DNA of 64,000 nt from Chitinophagaceae bacterium (GTDB lineage Bacteria; Bacteroidota; Bacteroidia; Chitinophagales; Chitinophagaceae). The notes under the pieces were generated by a model. The model was given only the letters and a program-made list of their open reading frames with translations, did not search any database and had not been told where the DNA came from. Positions 9,603 through 19,963 of the stretch are shown in pieces. Both the position numbers and the translations under genes were made by a program. The stretch spans positions 53,221-117,220 of the forward strand of contig JAEUVJ010000045.1 of the NCBI GenBank assembly GCA_016787085.1, written 5' to 3'. Positions within the stretch are counted from its first letter, which is position 1. Every line of letters begins with the position of its first letter.

Positions 9603-11045
9603 TTACAATGATGGTTCGAGGCGGATATAGTCACATACAAGCGGGTTAGCAGCCGCCGTTGTACTATTGGCCGCTGTCAGGTAAATATTAAATAAGGGCC
9701 TGTATTGCGACATGGTGAATTCACCGATATACACTTCATTGAAATTATTCAGCGCTACCGTCGTGTATCCAAACGTGGTCGAAGTGGCGGTGCCTATTCC
9801 AAGTTTCTGGGTAAATGTGGCCGTTTGAAAATCATTTACCGCTACCCAATAAGCTTTGTATTTGATGGAAGGTACTTCCCTGATATCATACCGGATATTG
9901 AAAAGCGCTACGCCATGGCCAAGTACCAGCACATCTGTAAAATCTTTACCGGTCACGGTATTGAACCTGTCACGGAAATAGGTATTACCTCTCCGGTCGT
10001 GGCTGGTAGCGGCATAGCTCTCAGCTTGTATCAGGTAAGGTTTGAACTTACTGAAAGGCTGAACATCCGCCTGGTTCAGGATATAGATGATACCATTGCT
10101 GGTTTTGATCGTTTGCATAATGGCTGATGCGCTAACGGGAACTTTAGTGCCGAATTTTGAAAGTACCGTATCGGGTATAGAAGCCGGGTCATATACCTTA
10201 TCCGTAGCAAAATCCTTTACTACGCTCCAACTGGCTGCATTGGTTGTACTGTCTGCTGTACCGGTTACATAATACAGTTTGTATTTGTTTACTTCTGCAT
10301 CCCAGGCGGCATCTGTCAGCATGAATAAAGTGAACTCTTTGCTTTCATCCCGCAGATCATGTACGCTGTTCCAGAAAAGATTGGTATAAACGGAATCTGT
10401 ACCCGGCTGATAGATCGGGTCGCCGGTAACCGGATTGACACCGATCACTACCGCATTCGTCGTATCGAACACGTTCCGGAAAAGGGACAGCATAAAGTTT
10501 TTCTGTTTGACCGGCGCCAACGGGCTATTATTCAGAAATTCCCAGCAGTTATCCAGCGCCGGCAGCAATTTATCTATTACCTGCAACACGCCATTGGAAG
10601 CATATTTATCTTTTCCTGTAATGTTAGCTTCTCCGATCTTGCTCCCGAGCATATTATTATACTTCCCCCCCTGCATCAGGATACGGGCTGCTGTGGTCAC
10701 AGTGGTAGTATAATATAACTGGCCGGCGAGGTGGTTAGCAATGAATTTTTTAAGTTTATCCGCATTGCCTGATATAGCCGGATCCAGGGTAGCCAAAACG
10801 GTATTGGTAGGTGCAAAGGCCGTATAGTTGCGGGATGAAGCAAGCACCTGGTCATACCCGGTTTGTTTAAGGTAATTAGTAAAGGTGCTGAGATCCGGAT
10901 TGGCGCTTATCAGTTCAAACAGGTTATTCTTCAGCGCATCATCGGTTATTGCATTATGATCATCGGTCTGTTTTTTACAGCCTGTAACAAACAAGGTGAA
11001 TGCACCCGACAAACAAATGATCCAGTTTCTATACCTGCACATCAT
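9603..11045 (-). CDS. Lipoprotein with FAS1 (fasciclin) domains and a C-terminal carbohydrate-binding-like domain
   Basis: The 480-residue protein has a lipoprotein signal ending 'LFVTGC' (Cys23) followed by KK. A first FAS1 domain covers about 35-165 ('YTAFAPTN' and 'NGVLQVIDKLLPALDN' motifs). A second, more diverged FAS1 unit covers about 165-325 ('EFTLFMLTDAAWD'). The last 150 residues start 'YLIQAESYAA' and end 'VCDYIRLEPSL', which resembles the edges of CBM6/CBM35-like beta-sandwich modules; that is inference from pattern only. It lies between another FAS1 lipoprotein and susC, the position often taken by surface glycan-binding proteins. A role in binding glycan at the cell surface is plausible but unproven. 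Confidence 0.8.
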   Translation of the reverse strand: MMCRYRNWIICLSGAFTLFVTGCKKQTDDHNAITDDALKNNLFELISANPDLSTFTNYLKQTGYDQVLASSRNYTAFAPTNTVLATLDPAISGNADKLKKFIANHLAGQLYYTTTVTTAARILMQGGKYNNMLGSKIGEANITGKDKYASNGVLQVIDKLLPALDNCWEFLNNSPLAPVKQKNFMLSLFRNVFDTTNAVVIGVNPVTGDPIYQPGTDSVYTNLFWNSVHDLRDESKEFTLFMLTDAAWDAEVNKYKLYYVTGTADSTTNAASWSVVKDFATDKVYDPASIPDTVLSKFGTKVPVSASAIMQTIKTSNGIIYILNQADVQPFSKFKPYLIQAESYAATSHDRRGNTYFRDRFNTVTGKDFTDVLVLGHGVALFNIRYDIREVPSIKYKAYWVAVNDFQTATFTQKLGIGTATSTTFGYTTVALNNFNEVYIGEFTMSQYRPLFNIYLTAANSTTAAANPLVCDYIRLEPSL

Positions 11046-11090
11046 GGTTGGTTAATATTTAAATTACTATCACTGCTATATTTCACTCGG

Positions 11091-12785
11091 TTAAAAATAG
11101 ACCATGGTACCATCCGGCCTGAACCTTGGCAGTATCTGGTCCTGGTCAATCGGGATAAAATGGATCATGTCCAGATTGTTATTGTTTTGTGTACCTACCA
11201 GCGGCGTGATGCGCACCGTTTGCTGTTGTGTTGTTGGGAAATCAATCACGCCCACCTGTCTGGCCGCCTGCCGGTTGCTGTTGCTTGCATTCTCTATATA
11301 ACGCTTCCAGCCTATGGCTTCCAGTTCTGCATCAGTGCCGGTTGGTCTTGCATCAGTAAAGTTCATGGTACGCTGCATCAGCACGCCGTTAACCTCTACC
11401 TGGCAAAGCATATTGGAACTGGATGATTGTTTTTGCCAGGAATAACAGATCCATACTTTATACCTTCCTTTAATGATGGGCGGTGTTTTCATTTCCCACC
11501 AAACAGGCCGGTTAGGCAGCCCCATCGGCAGCATGTTCACATCATTATTCACTGAATAGTTACTGATACTACTGGAAGTGGAGTACAGGTAGGAAAGTGT
11601 ATTGGTGCCTGCCAGTGGACCCCATCCCCAGTAATGATCCTTAATAGGCTTATCTGCTTCAGTAGGTCTGGCAAAATTATAATTGGCTCTCTTGTAGTAA
11701 GCCGGCAATTTCATGATCTCTTCAAAAGCCGATACATCCCAGTACAAGGCTGTTGGCTTCCGGTACTTCACCATGAAATGCGCTTTGGTATCGTGCCATA
11801 CACCGTTAGTAGCAGCATTATCGCTCTTTGGCCTGTCCAGTTTCACCCCAATCTCCAGCACCCCGTTAAATACATCCTGGTTCAGTATCACCTCCTGCTC
11901 GATGAGTTTCACGCTGACCACTTCCTGTGGCAGCCATGTTTCATGTGTAGCTGTACCGATGATATCTCCCAGGAATTTCAGTCCGTCAGATACGTGGTAG
12001 GCCACATACATATTGAGACTGTCATTTGCATTGGCCGGATTGCCTGTCTGAGAATATTTTGCTTTTAATGCGGCATAGCTGGTAATACCGCTATCTGCCA
12101 GTGCCTGGTTGCTTTCTGCAAACACGGTGAACCATCTTCTTGACAGGTCCGGGTCAACCGTATTCAGCTTGGTGTAGTAGCCTGTTTCCTGCAATGCCTG
12201 CACAAATATGGAGTATTCCGGTTTTTCTTCTAACTGTTTCGCCAGTGTTTTGGTAGCCGGCAGCAATACGGCATTGATCACATGGATGATGCCGTTTCCG
12301 ACCCTGATATTCGATTCCAGTACTGATGCCTGGCGATTGATAATATACCTGGAAACTCCCTGGTCATTCGCTACCGAGGTGATCAGGTATTGTCCGTACA
12401 TGGTGATCACGGGCAATTTGCCATCTGTAAAAGATTTGCTGAAAACAGTATCCTCCAACAGGTGCAGCCTTACCATATCCTTCAGTGTGTTCAGGTCGGC
12501 CGCTTCAACCGAAGCAGCGCTGATCTTGGTAAGATATGCCCTGACACCACTGTTGGTAGGTGCAAAACAGGTATAAGCCCCGTAAGCATTCAGAAAAGCA
12601 GCGTTTCCTGTCCGCTCCAGTATCTGGCGGAAAAGGGAAAAAGAATCGGGGTGCTTGTCTAAGTACCCGACTATATTCACATCATCTGTAGTGGATTCCA
12701 CTATGTTCATCTTTTTACAACCGGTAACAAAGATGAAACCTGCGATGGTGATGATAGCTGTTAACAGGAGCAAAACTCTTTTCAT
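11091..12785 (-). CDS. Lipoprotein with two FAS1 domains and a C-terminal beta-sandwich-like domain
   Basis: The 564-residue protein has a lipoprotein signal 'FIFVTGC' (Cys23)-KK. FAS1-1 spans about 35-170 ('YTCFAPTNSGVRAYL', 'GNGIIHVINAVLLP') and FAS1-2 about 175-325 ('RWFTVFAESNQALADSG'). The C-terminal 220 residues are rich in beta-type sequence ('PIIKGRYKVWICYSW', 'VEVNGVLMQRTMNF', 'TVRITPLVGTQ', 'LDMIHFIPI'), the order seen in carbohydrate-binding jelly-roll modules. It follows susD by 20 bp and precedes the shorter FAS1 gene by 45 bp. A surface adhesin or glycan-binding role is inferred from position and domains only. Confidence 0.8.
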   Translation of the reverse strand: MKRVLLLLTAIITIAGFIFVTGCKKMNIVESTTDDVNIVGYLDKHPDSFSLFRQILERTGNAAFLNAYGAYTCFAPTNSGVRAYLTKISAASVEAADLNTLKDMVRLHLLEDTVFSKSFTDGKLPVITMYGQYLITSVANDQGVSRYIINRQASVLESNIRVGNGIIHVINAVLLPATKTLAKQLEEKPEYSIFVQALQETGYYTKLNTVDPDLSRRWFTVFAESNQALADSGITSYAALKAKYSQTGNPANANDSLNMYVAYHVSDGLKFLGDIIGTATHETWLPQEVVSVKLIEQEVILNQDVFNGVLEIGVKLDRPKSDNAATNGVWHDTKAHFMVKYRKPTALYWDVSAFEEIMKLPAYYKRANYNFARPTEADKPIKDHYWGWGPLAGTNTLSYLYSTSSSISNYSVNNDVNMLPMGLPNRPVWWEMKTPPIIKGRYKVWICYSWQKQSSSSNMLCQVEVNGVLMQRTMNFTDARPTGTDAELEAIGWKRYIENASNSNRQAARQVGVIDFPTTQQQTVRITPLVGTQNNNNLDMIHFIPIDQDQILPRFRPDGTMVYF

Positions 12786-12805
12786 ATACTGCAGATTTTG
12801 ATTGG

Positions 12806-14353
12806 TTATCTGTAAAAGGGGTTTTGAACAAGAAGGTTGTTTGTTTGCATTTCATACAGGTATATCGGAAAATAATGGCTATTGTGGTCCTGCATTTTAG
12901 CCTGGGCCGATTGCTGCATATTGGAGGGCACACTTTGTGATACCGATGCCAGCAGAATACCCAGTCTTGCATAGTTATTTCTTTTGGCATTTCTCAGCAC
13001 ATCATACCAACGTTTGCCTTCATAACAAAATTCCCGTGACCTTTCCTGCAGAATAAAATCCTGGATCAGGTTCTTATCGCCCGGGGCCGGAGCCAGGTCG
13101 GTTGCATCCAGTGCATTGGCCCGCTGGCGGATGGTATAAATAAGAGCCAGTGCATCGGCGCCGTTATTGATCTCATTCAGTGCTTCTGCTTTCATCAGCA
13201 GTATATCTGCATAGCGGTAAAAGAACCAGTGTGCGTAGCTTTGCTCAAGTACCCGAAATGATATGGCATTGACCCCCACATATTTCCAGATAGTGGTGGT
13301 GGCGGCCCTTACCGAAGCGCCGTCTCCCCGTATATCATAATTCTGATCGTTGGTAAAGTCAACCGTGAATACCCTGTCCATAATATCAGCCGCCATGATC
13401 CACCGGCGGGTGCTGAAACCGGAAGAGAACATCCTGACGTAAGGATTCAGTACCTGTGCATCAAACTGGAGTTCAAATATCCCTTCATTAGAGTTGCCAT
13501 TATAATAAAGCGTATTGAACCAGCCATCATTGTACTCGATCACCGGTCCATTCACCGTAGCACCCCTGATGAGTCCGAACTTTTGTGAATTGATCACCTT
13601 ATCGCACTCGGCGATACACTCGTTGTACTTGTCCATCCACAGGTATACATCGGCCAATATTGTATTGATAGTATAAACGGTGACCCGTCCTTTATCAGAA
13701 GCTACATCCCCATAAGACGTCACTGCCTTTCCTTCTGCCAGCTTAAGATCAGCAACGATGCGGTTCAGCACGGTATCCCGGCTGGATTTCGCAATAGGAT
13801 TAATATTCTCATCGCTGAGTGTGGCATCTAATTTCAAAGGCACATCGCCGAAACTTCTGACCAGGTAGAAATACATCAGGGCCCTTATCGTCAGCGCTTC
13901 GCTGAGATAATTATCCAGTTGAGCCTGCGTGAATGTATTGTCGTTTGCCAGTACTTCAGGCGCCTTTTCGATCACGGTATTGCAAAAATTGATTGTGCGA
14001 TAGAAAGGCCTCCAGTTGGCATTGACATTAGTAGGCTGGGTATTGACATTTACCAGTTCCAGGTCATCGCTGCTGGCAAAAGTTGCCGGTGCAATATTGT
14101 CGGCCCTGCCTTCTCCCCACACAAATAATAACTCGGACAGGGAAGGTATATATCCCGTAGAACTATAGTTACCGGTTGACCCTTCCATCATGGATGAATA
14201 GATACCGAATACCGAAGCTTTTACCTGTTCCTTCGTTTTCCAGAATTCTTCTTTAATGATCCCGTCCTGGGGTTTCAGGTCAAGCCATTTTTTGCAACCC
14301 GTCATTACCAGCACCGCGGCTGCCATCAACGAATACTGAATAATTCTTTTCAT
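12806..14353 (-). CDS. SusD-like outer-membrane glycan-binding lipoprotein (pair 2)
   Basis: The 515-residue protein has a lipobox 'VMTGC' (Cys20) followed by 'KKWLDLKPQDGIIKEEFW', a classic SusD start. 'LSEALTIRALMYFYLVRSFGDVPL' and the C-terminal 'QERSREFCYEGKRWYDVLRNAKR' are diagnostic of the SusD/RagB family. It is 32 bp downstream of its susC partner and 20 bp upstream of a FAS1 lipoprotein gene. Its sequence differs clearly from the first SusD of this locus, so the two pairs probably bind different oligosaccharides or different lengths of the same one. Confidence 0.95.
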   Translation of the reverse strand: MKRIIQYSLMAAAVLVMTGCKKWLDLKPQDGIIKEEFWKTKEQVKASVFGIYSSMMEGSTGNYSSTGYIPSLSELLFVWGEGRADNIAPATFASSDDLELVNVNTQPTNVNANWRPFYRTINFCNTVIEKAPEVLANDNTFTQAQLDNYLSEALTIRALMYFYLVRSFGDVPLKLDATLSDENINPIAKSSRDTVLNRIVADLKLAEGKAVTSYGDVASDKGRVTVYTINTILADVYLWMDKYNECIAECDKVINSQKFGLIRGATVNGPVIEYNDGWFNTLYYNGNSNEGIFELQFDAQVLNPYVRMFSSGFSTRRWIMAADIMDRVFTVDFTNDQNYDIRGDGASVRAATTTIWKYVGVNAISFRVLEQSYAHWFFYRYADILLMKAEALNEINNGADALALIYTIRQRANALDATDLAPAPGDKNLIQDFILQERSREFCYEGKRWYDVLRNAKRNNYARLGILLASVSQSVPSNMQQSAQAKMQDHNSHYFPIYLYEMQTNNLLVQNPFYR

Positions 14354-14385
14354 TTTTTATTTCTTTTTTTCTACCATCTATCAAA

Positions 14386-17300
14386 TTAAAATCCTGCTAC
14401 CAGTCCCAGCGTAATGATCCTGGCCGGCGGCGTCATTGAATTATCGAAGGCCACGCGGAACGGATCGGACCCCCTGCTGGATATTTCAGGATCCTGGCCG
14501 GTGTACTTCGTAAAAGTCAGCAGGTTCTCAGCCGTTACATAAGCACTGAGCGTTTTCATCTTCAGTTTTGATAATATTTTTTTGTCAAAGGTGTAGCGGG
14601 CTGTTATCGTTCTGAAACGGACATACGACGCATCTTCTACATACCGGTCGCTGCCCAGCCAGTTGTAGCCACCGGCAATCAGCGCACGGGGTATATCTGT
14701 CACATCTCCTTCTTTTCTCCAGCGGCGCAATACAGCAGTACTCTGGTTATCGAAATAATACATGTTGCTGGTGTTCATCTTGGTCCCGTTCACCACATCA
14801 TACCCCAGCCGGAAGCTGAAGAAGGTGCTGATCCGTAAATTTTTCCAGGTCAATGACGGCCCGAACCCGCCCGATAGTCTGGGGTTACTGTTGCCGAGAT
14901 ACACCACATCCATATAGTTGATGTTGCCATCATTATTGATATCCTCATACATAGCATCGCCGGGCTGGAATATATAATCCAATGAAGGATAGCTGAACCG
15001 CATATAAATAACCTGGCCATTGGGTCCTATGATCGGTTTGCCATCAGGGCCCTTGGCAATAGTGGATTCTTTGTCCTTATATACTCCTTTGTACTTGTAG
15101 CCATAAAATGAACCAAAGGGGTTATCAATTTGCAGCAGGCGCAGGTATTCACCATTCCTGGTCACATCGCCGCGGCTATTGGGATACAGCGGGGATATTT
15201 CCCGGATGATGTTCTGGTTAGCTGAAATGTTGAAATCAAAATTGACAGCAAAATCTTTTCCCTTATACGGCTGTGTCCATACAGCCAGTTCCCAGCCCTG
15301 GTTGTCCATGGTGCCCACGTTCATGAAAACAGAATTGTATCCGGTATAGGAAGCGATCTGCAGCCCGTCAAAGAACATATCCTGAGTCCTGTTACGATAT
15401 ATTTCTGCGTCCATCCGCAGGCGCCCTTTATAGAGGCTTACGTTAGCGCCGATGTTAGCACCGTGAAGCGTTTGCCACTTCAGGTTTTTCAATTCCATGC
15501 GTGACGGGAATACACCGGCCTGGCCAAGATAAGTATAGTTATAAGTAGTATATGTATTAAAAAACAGGTAATCATACCTTGGTGCTTCGCCGGCAATACC
15601 ATAGCTGGCCCTGAAACTGAGGTCATCTACATTTTTGACTTTCTGCATGAATTTTTCATCCGATATTCTCCAGCGGAAGGATAACGAAGGGAATAAGCCG
15701 TAACGGTAATTAGGACCAAAACGTGAATTACCATCTCCTCTTATTGTAGCATTGAAAAGATATTTATCCTTGAACCCGTACTGCGCACTGATGATGCCGC
15801 CTACTGAGCGGGTTTGCGACATACCTGACACAGCTCTCAACTCTGCATTTTGTGTACGGGACGGCACAGATGGATCTATCAGTAACGAAGAAGCCGTGTT
15901 GGAGGTCATGATTTCCTGGTAAACCGCTTTATAATCATTGGTGAGCAATGAAACAAATGCAATAACAGAATGGTTCTCGTTCTTGAACCTGGGTGTATAA
16001 ACCAGGTTGGATTTGGTACCTACGCTGAACGCATCCACATCACCGTCATAGGCCCTGTTCACGACTGTTTCCGTATTCGGCCTGCCCGTGGCTATCTGGG
16101 GCAGGAAGCTGTTATTCTTGGTATTGTTGATATCAAACTGAATATCAAATGTGGCTTTCAGCACCCGTTTGATAATGTCATAATCAATCTGGAAACGGGG
16201 AATGATCCTTTCTCCGATCACCCCGTATATCGCCTTGTCGGCCATAGCCACAGGGTTGTAAATGCGGCTGTACTGTCCTTGTACATTTCCAGCCGGTGAA
16301 AAATAATTCGTGGTCAGGTTGCCGAGCTCATCATATTCAAATACGCTCATGTTCGGCATTTTGATATACGCCATCCCCCTGATGGATGCTTCGCCGCTGG
16401 CAGCATTGGACCCGAGATAGTTCCTGCTCTGATTGGTGTGTGTATAGGCGATACTGGTAAAGAATTTGATCTTGTCAGAAACAGTATAGTCGAGATTGAT
16501 ACGGGTATTGACTCTTTGCAGGGCCGTGCCGATCGTGATGCCTTTCTGATCAAACAGGCCGACAGAGGCAAAGTACTTGGCCTTTTCACCGCCGCCGTTC
16601 AGGCTCACGGTATGATCCTGCAATGTTCCTGTCCGGGAAATAGCATCCACCCAGTTGGTATTGTTGCTGTAATTATGATACCAGTAGGGGTCATTAGGAT
16701 CGTAATTAAATTCACGGACACCGGTAGAACTCATAGTAGTGCCTATCCTGTTCATAAAAGCTTCAGGTATCAGGGTAGAATACTGGTCGCCATTCAGCAG
16801 TGGTATAGGCTCCGGCACCAATGAAACAGATCCCTTAAAAGTATAATTGATCGAAGGTTTACCGATACTTCCTCTTTTGGTAGTGATCACAAGCACCCCA
16901 TTGGCTGCCCTGGAACCCCACACTGCGGTTGCTGCTGCATCTTTTAATACAGTAATATCTTTTATATCAGCCGGAGAGATATTAAGTAACTGGGCATAGC
17001 CCTGCTCATCGGCTGTACCAAAATTAAAATCACTGGGTATTTCAGTATCATACGGCATACCATCCAGTACGATCAGCGGGATACCGGTGGAGTTGATAGA
17101 AGAAACACCACGGATACGAATATTCATGGCCGCACCGGGGTCACCACTCGCCGCAGTAATGTCCACACCGCTCAGGCGGCCCTGCAGGGCCTGGTCAATA
17201 CTGGCTGAATTCATTTCCTCCAGTTCCTTCGCACTGATCTTGGATACGGCTGTAGTAAGGTTCTTTTCCTGAATGTTTACCATACCATTGGAAGAGGTCG

Positions 17301-17649
17301 GGCGTGAAATAACGACTACTTCACCAAGGTCTGTCTGCTGCGATTCCAATGAAAAATTGATCACGGCCTTGCTGCCGATATCCTGTGTCAAACTTTTATA
17401 GCCGATAATACTGATGGATATCTTATTTTTCGGGTTAACATTTTTCAGGATAAAATTTCCCTCTATGTCGGTGGATGTTCCATGTACAATACGTCCATCT
17501 GCATCCAGTTCAGACACAGAAGCCCCCTGAATGGCTTTACCACTTTTATCAGTGACCTTACCCCGTATCATCTGCTGTGCAGTAGCTGACAAGGCCAGTA
17601 CTGCCACCATTACGAAGGACAACCCGATTTTTAAAATACTCTTCTGCAT
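14386..17649 (-). CDS. SusC/RagA-type TonB-dependent transporter (pair 2)
   Basis: The 1087-residue transporter has a signal peptide (about 1-24, 'ALSATA'), a carboxypeptidase-regulatory-like domain ('IRGKVTDKSGKAIQGASV', about 28-105), the linker 'LGEVVVISRP', a plug (about 120-255, 'ALQGRLSGVDI', 'VLKDAAATAVWGSRAANG') and a long barrel ending 'PARIITLGLVAGF'. It belongs to the same family as the other two SusC proteins of the window. It follows the four-FAS1 lipoprotein gene by 27 bp and precedes susD by 32 bp. Confidence 0.95.
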   Translation of the reverse strand: MQKSILKIGLSFVMVAVLALSATAQQMIRGKVTDKSGKAIQGASVSELDADGRIVHGTSTDIEGNFILKNVNPKNKISISIIGYKSLTQDIGSKAVINFSLESQQTDLGEVVVISRPTSSNGMVNIQEKNLTTAVSKISAKELEEMNSASIDQALQGRLSGVDITAASGDPGAAMNIRIRGVSSINSTGIPLIVLDGMPYDTEIPSDFNFGTADEQGYAQLLNISPADIKDITVLKDAAATAVWGSRAANGVLVITTKRGSIGKPSINYTFKGSVSLVPEPIPLLNGDQYSTLIPEAFMNRIGTTMSSTGVREFNYDPNDPYWYHNYSNNTNWVDAISRTGTLQDHTVSLNGGGEKAKYFASVGLFDQKGITIGTALQRVNTRINLDYTVSDKIKFFTSIAYTHTNQSRNYLGSNAASGEASIRGMAYIKMPNMSVFEYDELGNLTTNYFSPAGNVQGQYSRIYNPVAMADKAIYGVIGERIIPRFQIDYDIIKRVLKATFDIQFDINNTKNNSFLPQIATGRPNTETVVNRAYDGDVDAFSVGTKSNLVYTPRFKNENHSVIAFVSLLTNDYKAVYQEIMTSNTASSLLIDPSVPSRTQNAELRAVSGMSQTRSVGGIISAQYGFKDKYLFNATIRGDGNSRFGPNYRYGLFPSLSFRWRISDEKFMQKVKNVDDLSFRASYGIAGEAPRYDYLFFNTYTTYNYTYLGQAGVFPSRMELKNLKWQTLHGANIGANVSLYKGRLRMDAEIYRNRTQDMFFDGLQIASYTGYNSVFMNVGTMDNQGWELAVWTQPYKGKDFAVNFDFNISANQNIIREISPLYPNSRGDVTRNGEYLRLLQIDNPFGSFYGYKYKGVYKDKESTIAKGPDGKPIIGPNGQVIYMRFSYPSLDYIFQPGDAMYEDINNDGNINYMDVVYLGNSNPRLSGGFGPSLTWKNLRISTFFSFRLGYDVVNGTKMNTSNMYYFDNQSTAVLRRWRKEGDVTDIPRALIAGGYNWLGSDRYVEDASYVRFRTITARYTFDKKILSKLKMKTLSAYVTAENLLTFTKYTGQDPEISSRGSDPFRVAFDNSMTPPARIITLGLVAGF

Positions 17650-17676
17650 ATATTTTTATTTGGCGGAGTTAGTATA

Positions 17677-19911
17677 TCAGTTACTTCTCATATAATTATC
17701 AACCAGGTGTATCATACACCTATTGCTCAGGTTATTGCTGTTGGCGATTATGACATTGCCCGAACGGTTCATCATATCATTCAGCACAATAGCATTCGGC
17801 GTTGAGTTATTCACGAATAAAGTAGAAGGATCCCCGTTCGGAAATTTAAAGATCGTTTCAAAGGTTCCGCTTTCCTGGCCGTCACTCCCGATATTCCTTT
17901 TGTTCAGGATATGGTAGTAAATGAAATTAGAAACCTTTTCCCTGTCGGCCGGAGTTGTTGGATTAAAATTCGGCACCATCGCAGGCGCAGTACCTGTCCC
18001 CGGCAATAAACCTGCATTGACAGCCGCTACTATTGATGCGTTGTTCGGAATAAAGAAGGTATAAAAACTGCCCGAAGCTATCTGCAGTATCTCTCCTGTA
18101 GTGGTATTATAGATCGGCGACCTCCTGAGATACTCCCAGAAGTTCTTAAACTCCGAAGTAGCAGGCGTACCCAGCGCTTCAATATGGCGGCCAATGGTCC
18201 TTTCACTGAACTCCAGTATCCTGTCCAGATAATAGACGGTTCCATTCCTTGCTGTTTTGGAATTGACCACTGTAGCTACATTACCGGCATCCGCATTACC
18301 GGCAGCCATCACTGTATTGCTGCTGTACTTTACAAACTCCCCTGAGTAAGCCGCTGCTACTCCCGGTGCATTCAGGTCGGTAATGTTCCGGCCCGGTATA
18401 ACATGCATATTCAGGATGCGCTGAAGCCTTACCAGGGCTGATGACCCTGTGAGTTGCGCCCCTCCGCCCGGAGGAATATAGCGCCATTGTTCATTCACAT
18501 TATTGCTTACCGTCGGATCAGCGAAATAGCCCGCAGCATTGAAAGCCGCATTGCTGATAAGGAACAAGGTGTACTGCTGGTTGATATTGGATATCTGGAA
18601 TTTCAGGTCTAAGTTCAGCAGGCTCGTCATGATAGAGTAATCCGGGTCAAGGTAAGCCTTGCCATACACGCTGGTAAATACATTTGCTTCCTGTACTTTA
18701 TTGGCGCCGTAAAACATGCCGTTGCTTAATACCTTTTTATCAATGATGTCGGTGGCTGCATTGAACCGGGCTTCTTCTCCTGCTGCGTTAAAGGTGCTGG
18801 CGAATTTGCTTGGCCATACCGCCGTTCTCCACATGTGCGCATTGACAAAATCATTGATAATATTAATAGGCAGTGATTCAAGACTCGGATAATGCTCCAG
18901 TAATACCGTGTTCACATAATTCGTGAGAGCAGCATTCTCCGGCACAAACATGGTATAGCCGTCCGACTGGCCATCATTGTCCTGCAGCTTTAAAAAGTTC
19001 TCGTTATTGGGTGAAAAAGCGAGACTGGCACTATATATCTTCGTGAAAATGTCGGCAGGGGTGCCATGAATATTTTTGTAGTTATCGCTGACGGTAGCAT
19101 TATAGACATATTGTACCAGGAACTTATCCAATATCTTTTTGAACTCGCTGTACCGGGGATCGGAAGCGATGTGCTGGTCAATACTTGGTAAGGCCGTAAT
19201 GACCCTGTTGATGACATGTATCACGCCGTTTTCAGCAGGAATGTCTTTTTCCACGATCCAGCCTTCGGCCACATTGAGACCCGTGTAAGTTGAATTAGGA
19301 TAAAAATAATTATAGTCGTACGCCGTCAACGATTTACCGCTCATGAAACCGGTCTCGAAATAAGGGATGTATTTATTGTTATTGTCAGCATCTATATAAT
19401 ACACTACGCCGTTATTGTTCCTGTTGGATGCTATGGCCTTGATGGGGGCTCCTGTTGTATTGACATCATTATATACCCCGGTATAGTAAGCTGTCCTTCT
19501 TTTGAAAGCAGAATTGGCTACCCATCCCAGGTTACTCTGGTAGTCGGCCAGCCGCTCCTTTTTATACGCATAATATACGAGGCAATAAGTAACGATACGG
19601 CGGCAGGCTGAAGAATCAAGCGCATCAATGCCGCTTAGGCTATTCGCAGTAAAATAGGCCTGAAAAGCTGAATCATGCGGGGCAAACAATGTCCAGTAAC
19701 CGGCAGCACCAAGCGTCTGCTTGTACCCGGCCTTATCCACTGCCGCCAGAAAATGTTTAAAATTTCCTTTGGCCTGCAATACCTGGTAAATGGGCGGTTC
19801 CAGCCCCTCCGGGCGTCCATAATAGTCGTCAAGCGCTTTTTTCCTGCACTGAATAAAGACAACAGGCAAAAGAAACAGTAAAAGAAATGTCAGTCTATTT
19901 CTTCGTAGCAT
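17677..19911 (-). CDS. Large lipoprotein with four FAS1 (fasciclin) domains
   Basis: I chose the ATG at 19911 (744 residues) because the only upstream option, at 19935, is a TTG and the ATG directly gives a good lipoprotein signal ('LLPVVFIQC', Cys22). Four FAS1 units can be followed by their 'Y-T-x-F-x-P/S-x-x-A' blocks: 'YWTLFAPHDSAF', 'GYTMFVPENAAL', 'QYTLFLISNAAF' and 'FYTFFIPNNASI', each with a later 'NGVxYxxDxxL'-type block. There is no C-terminal beta-sandwich domain, unlike the two other FAS1 proteins. It is the first gene of the region-1 operon, directly upstream of susC. FAS1 domains usually mediate adhesion; the role here is unknown. Confidence 0.82.
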   Translation of the reverse strand: MLRRNRLTFLLLFLLPVVFIQCRKKALDDYYGRPEGLEPPIYQVLQAKGNFKHFLAAVDKAGYKQTLGAAGYWTLFAPHDSAFQAYFTANSLSGIDALDSSACRRIVTYCLVYYAYKKERLADYQSNLGWVANSAFKRRTAYYTGVYNDVNTTGAPIKAIASNRNNNGVVYYIDADNNNKYIPYFETGFMSGKSLTAYDYNYFYPNSTYTGLNVAEGWIVEKDIPAENGVIHVINRVITALPSIDQHIASDPRYSEFKKILDKFLVQYVYNATVSDNYKNIHGTPADIFTKIYSASLAFSPNNENFLKLQDNDGQSDGYTMFVPENAALTNYVNTVLLEHYPSLESLPINIINDFVNAHMWRTAVWPSKFASTFNAAGEEARFNAATDIIDKKVLSNGMFYGANKVQEANVFTSVYGKAYLDPDYSIMTSLLNLDLKFQISNINQQYTLFLISNAAFNAAGYFADPTVSNNVNEQWRYIPPGGGAQLTGSSALVRLQRILNMHVIPGRNITDLNAPGVAAAYSGEFVKYSSNTVMAAGNADAGNVATVVNSKTARNGTVYYLDRILEFSERTIGRHIEALGTPATSEFKNFWEYLRRSPIYNTTTGEILQIASGSFYTFFIPNNASIVAAVNAGLLPGTGTAPAMVPNFNPTTPADREKVSNFIYYHILNKRNIGSDGQESGTFETIFKFPNGDPSTLFVNNSTPNAIVLNDMMNRSGNVIIANSNNLSNRCMIHLVDNYMRSN

Positions 19912-19950
19912 AAATTGATAAGTTTTTGAGAGCAAAAAAAATCAGCACCT

Positions 19951-19963
19951 CCCGCCTGGCGGG
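19951..19963. repeat. REP-like palindrome CCCGCC-T-GGCGGG
   Basis: A perfect 6-bp inverted repeat with one central base lies 40 bp upstream of the first gene of the region-1 operon. Its core resembles the longer palindrome at 46023-46049. In RNA it would form a stable hairpin in the leader. Confidence 0.6.

Noticed and set aside
10863..11426. Plus-strand open frame of 187 codons
   Set aside because: It spans two minus-strand FAS1 genes with clear domains and has no protein-like pattern.
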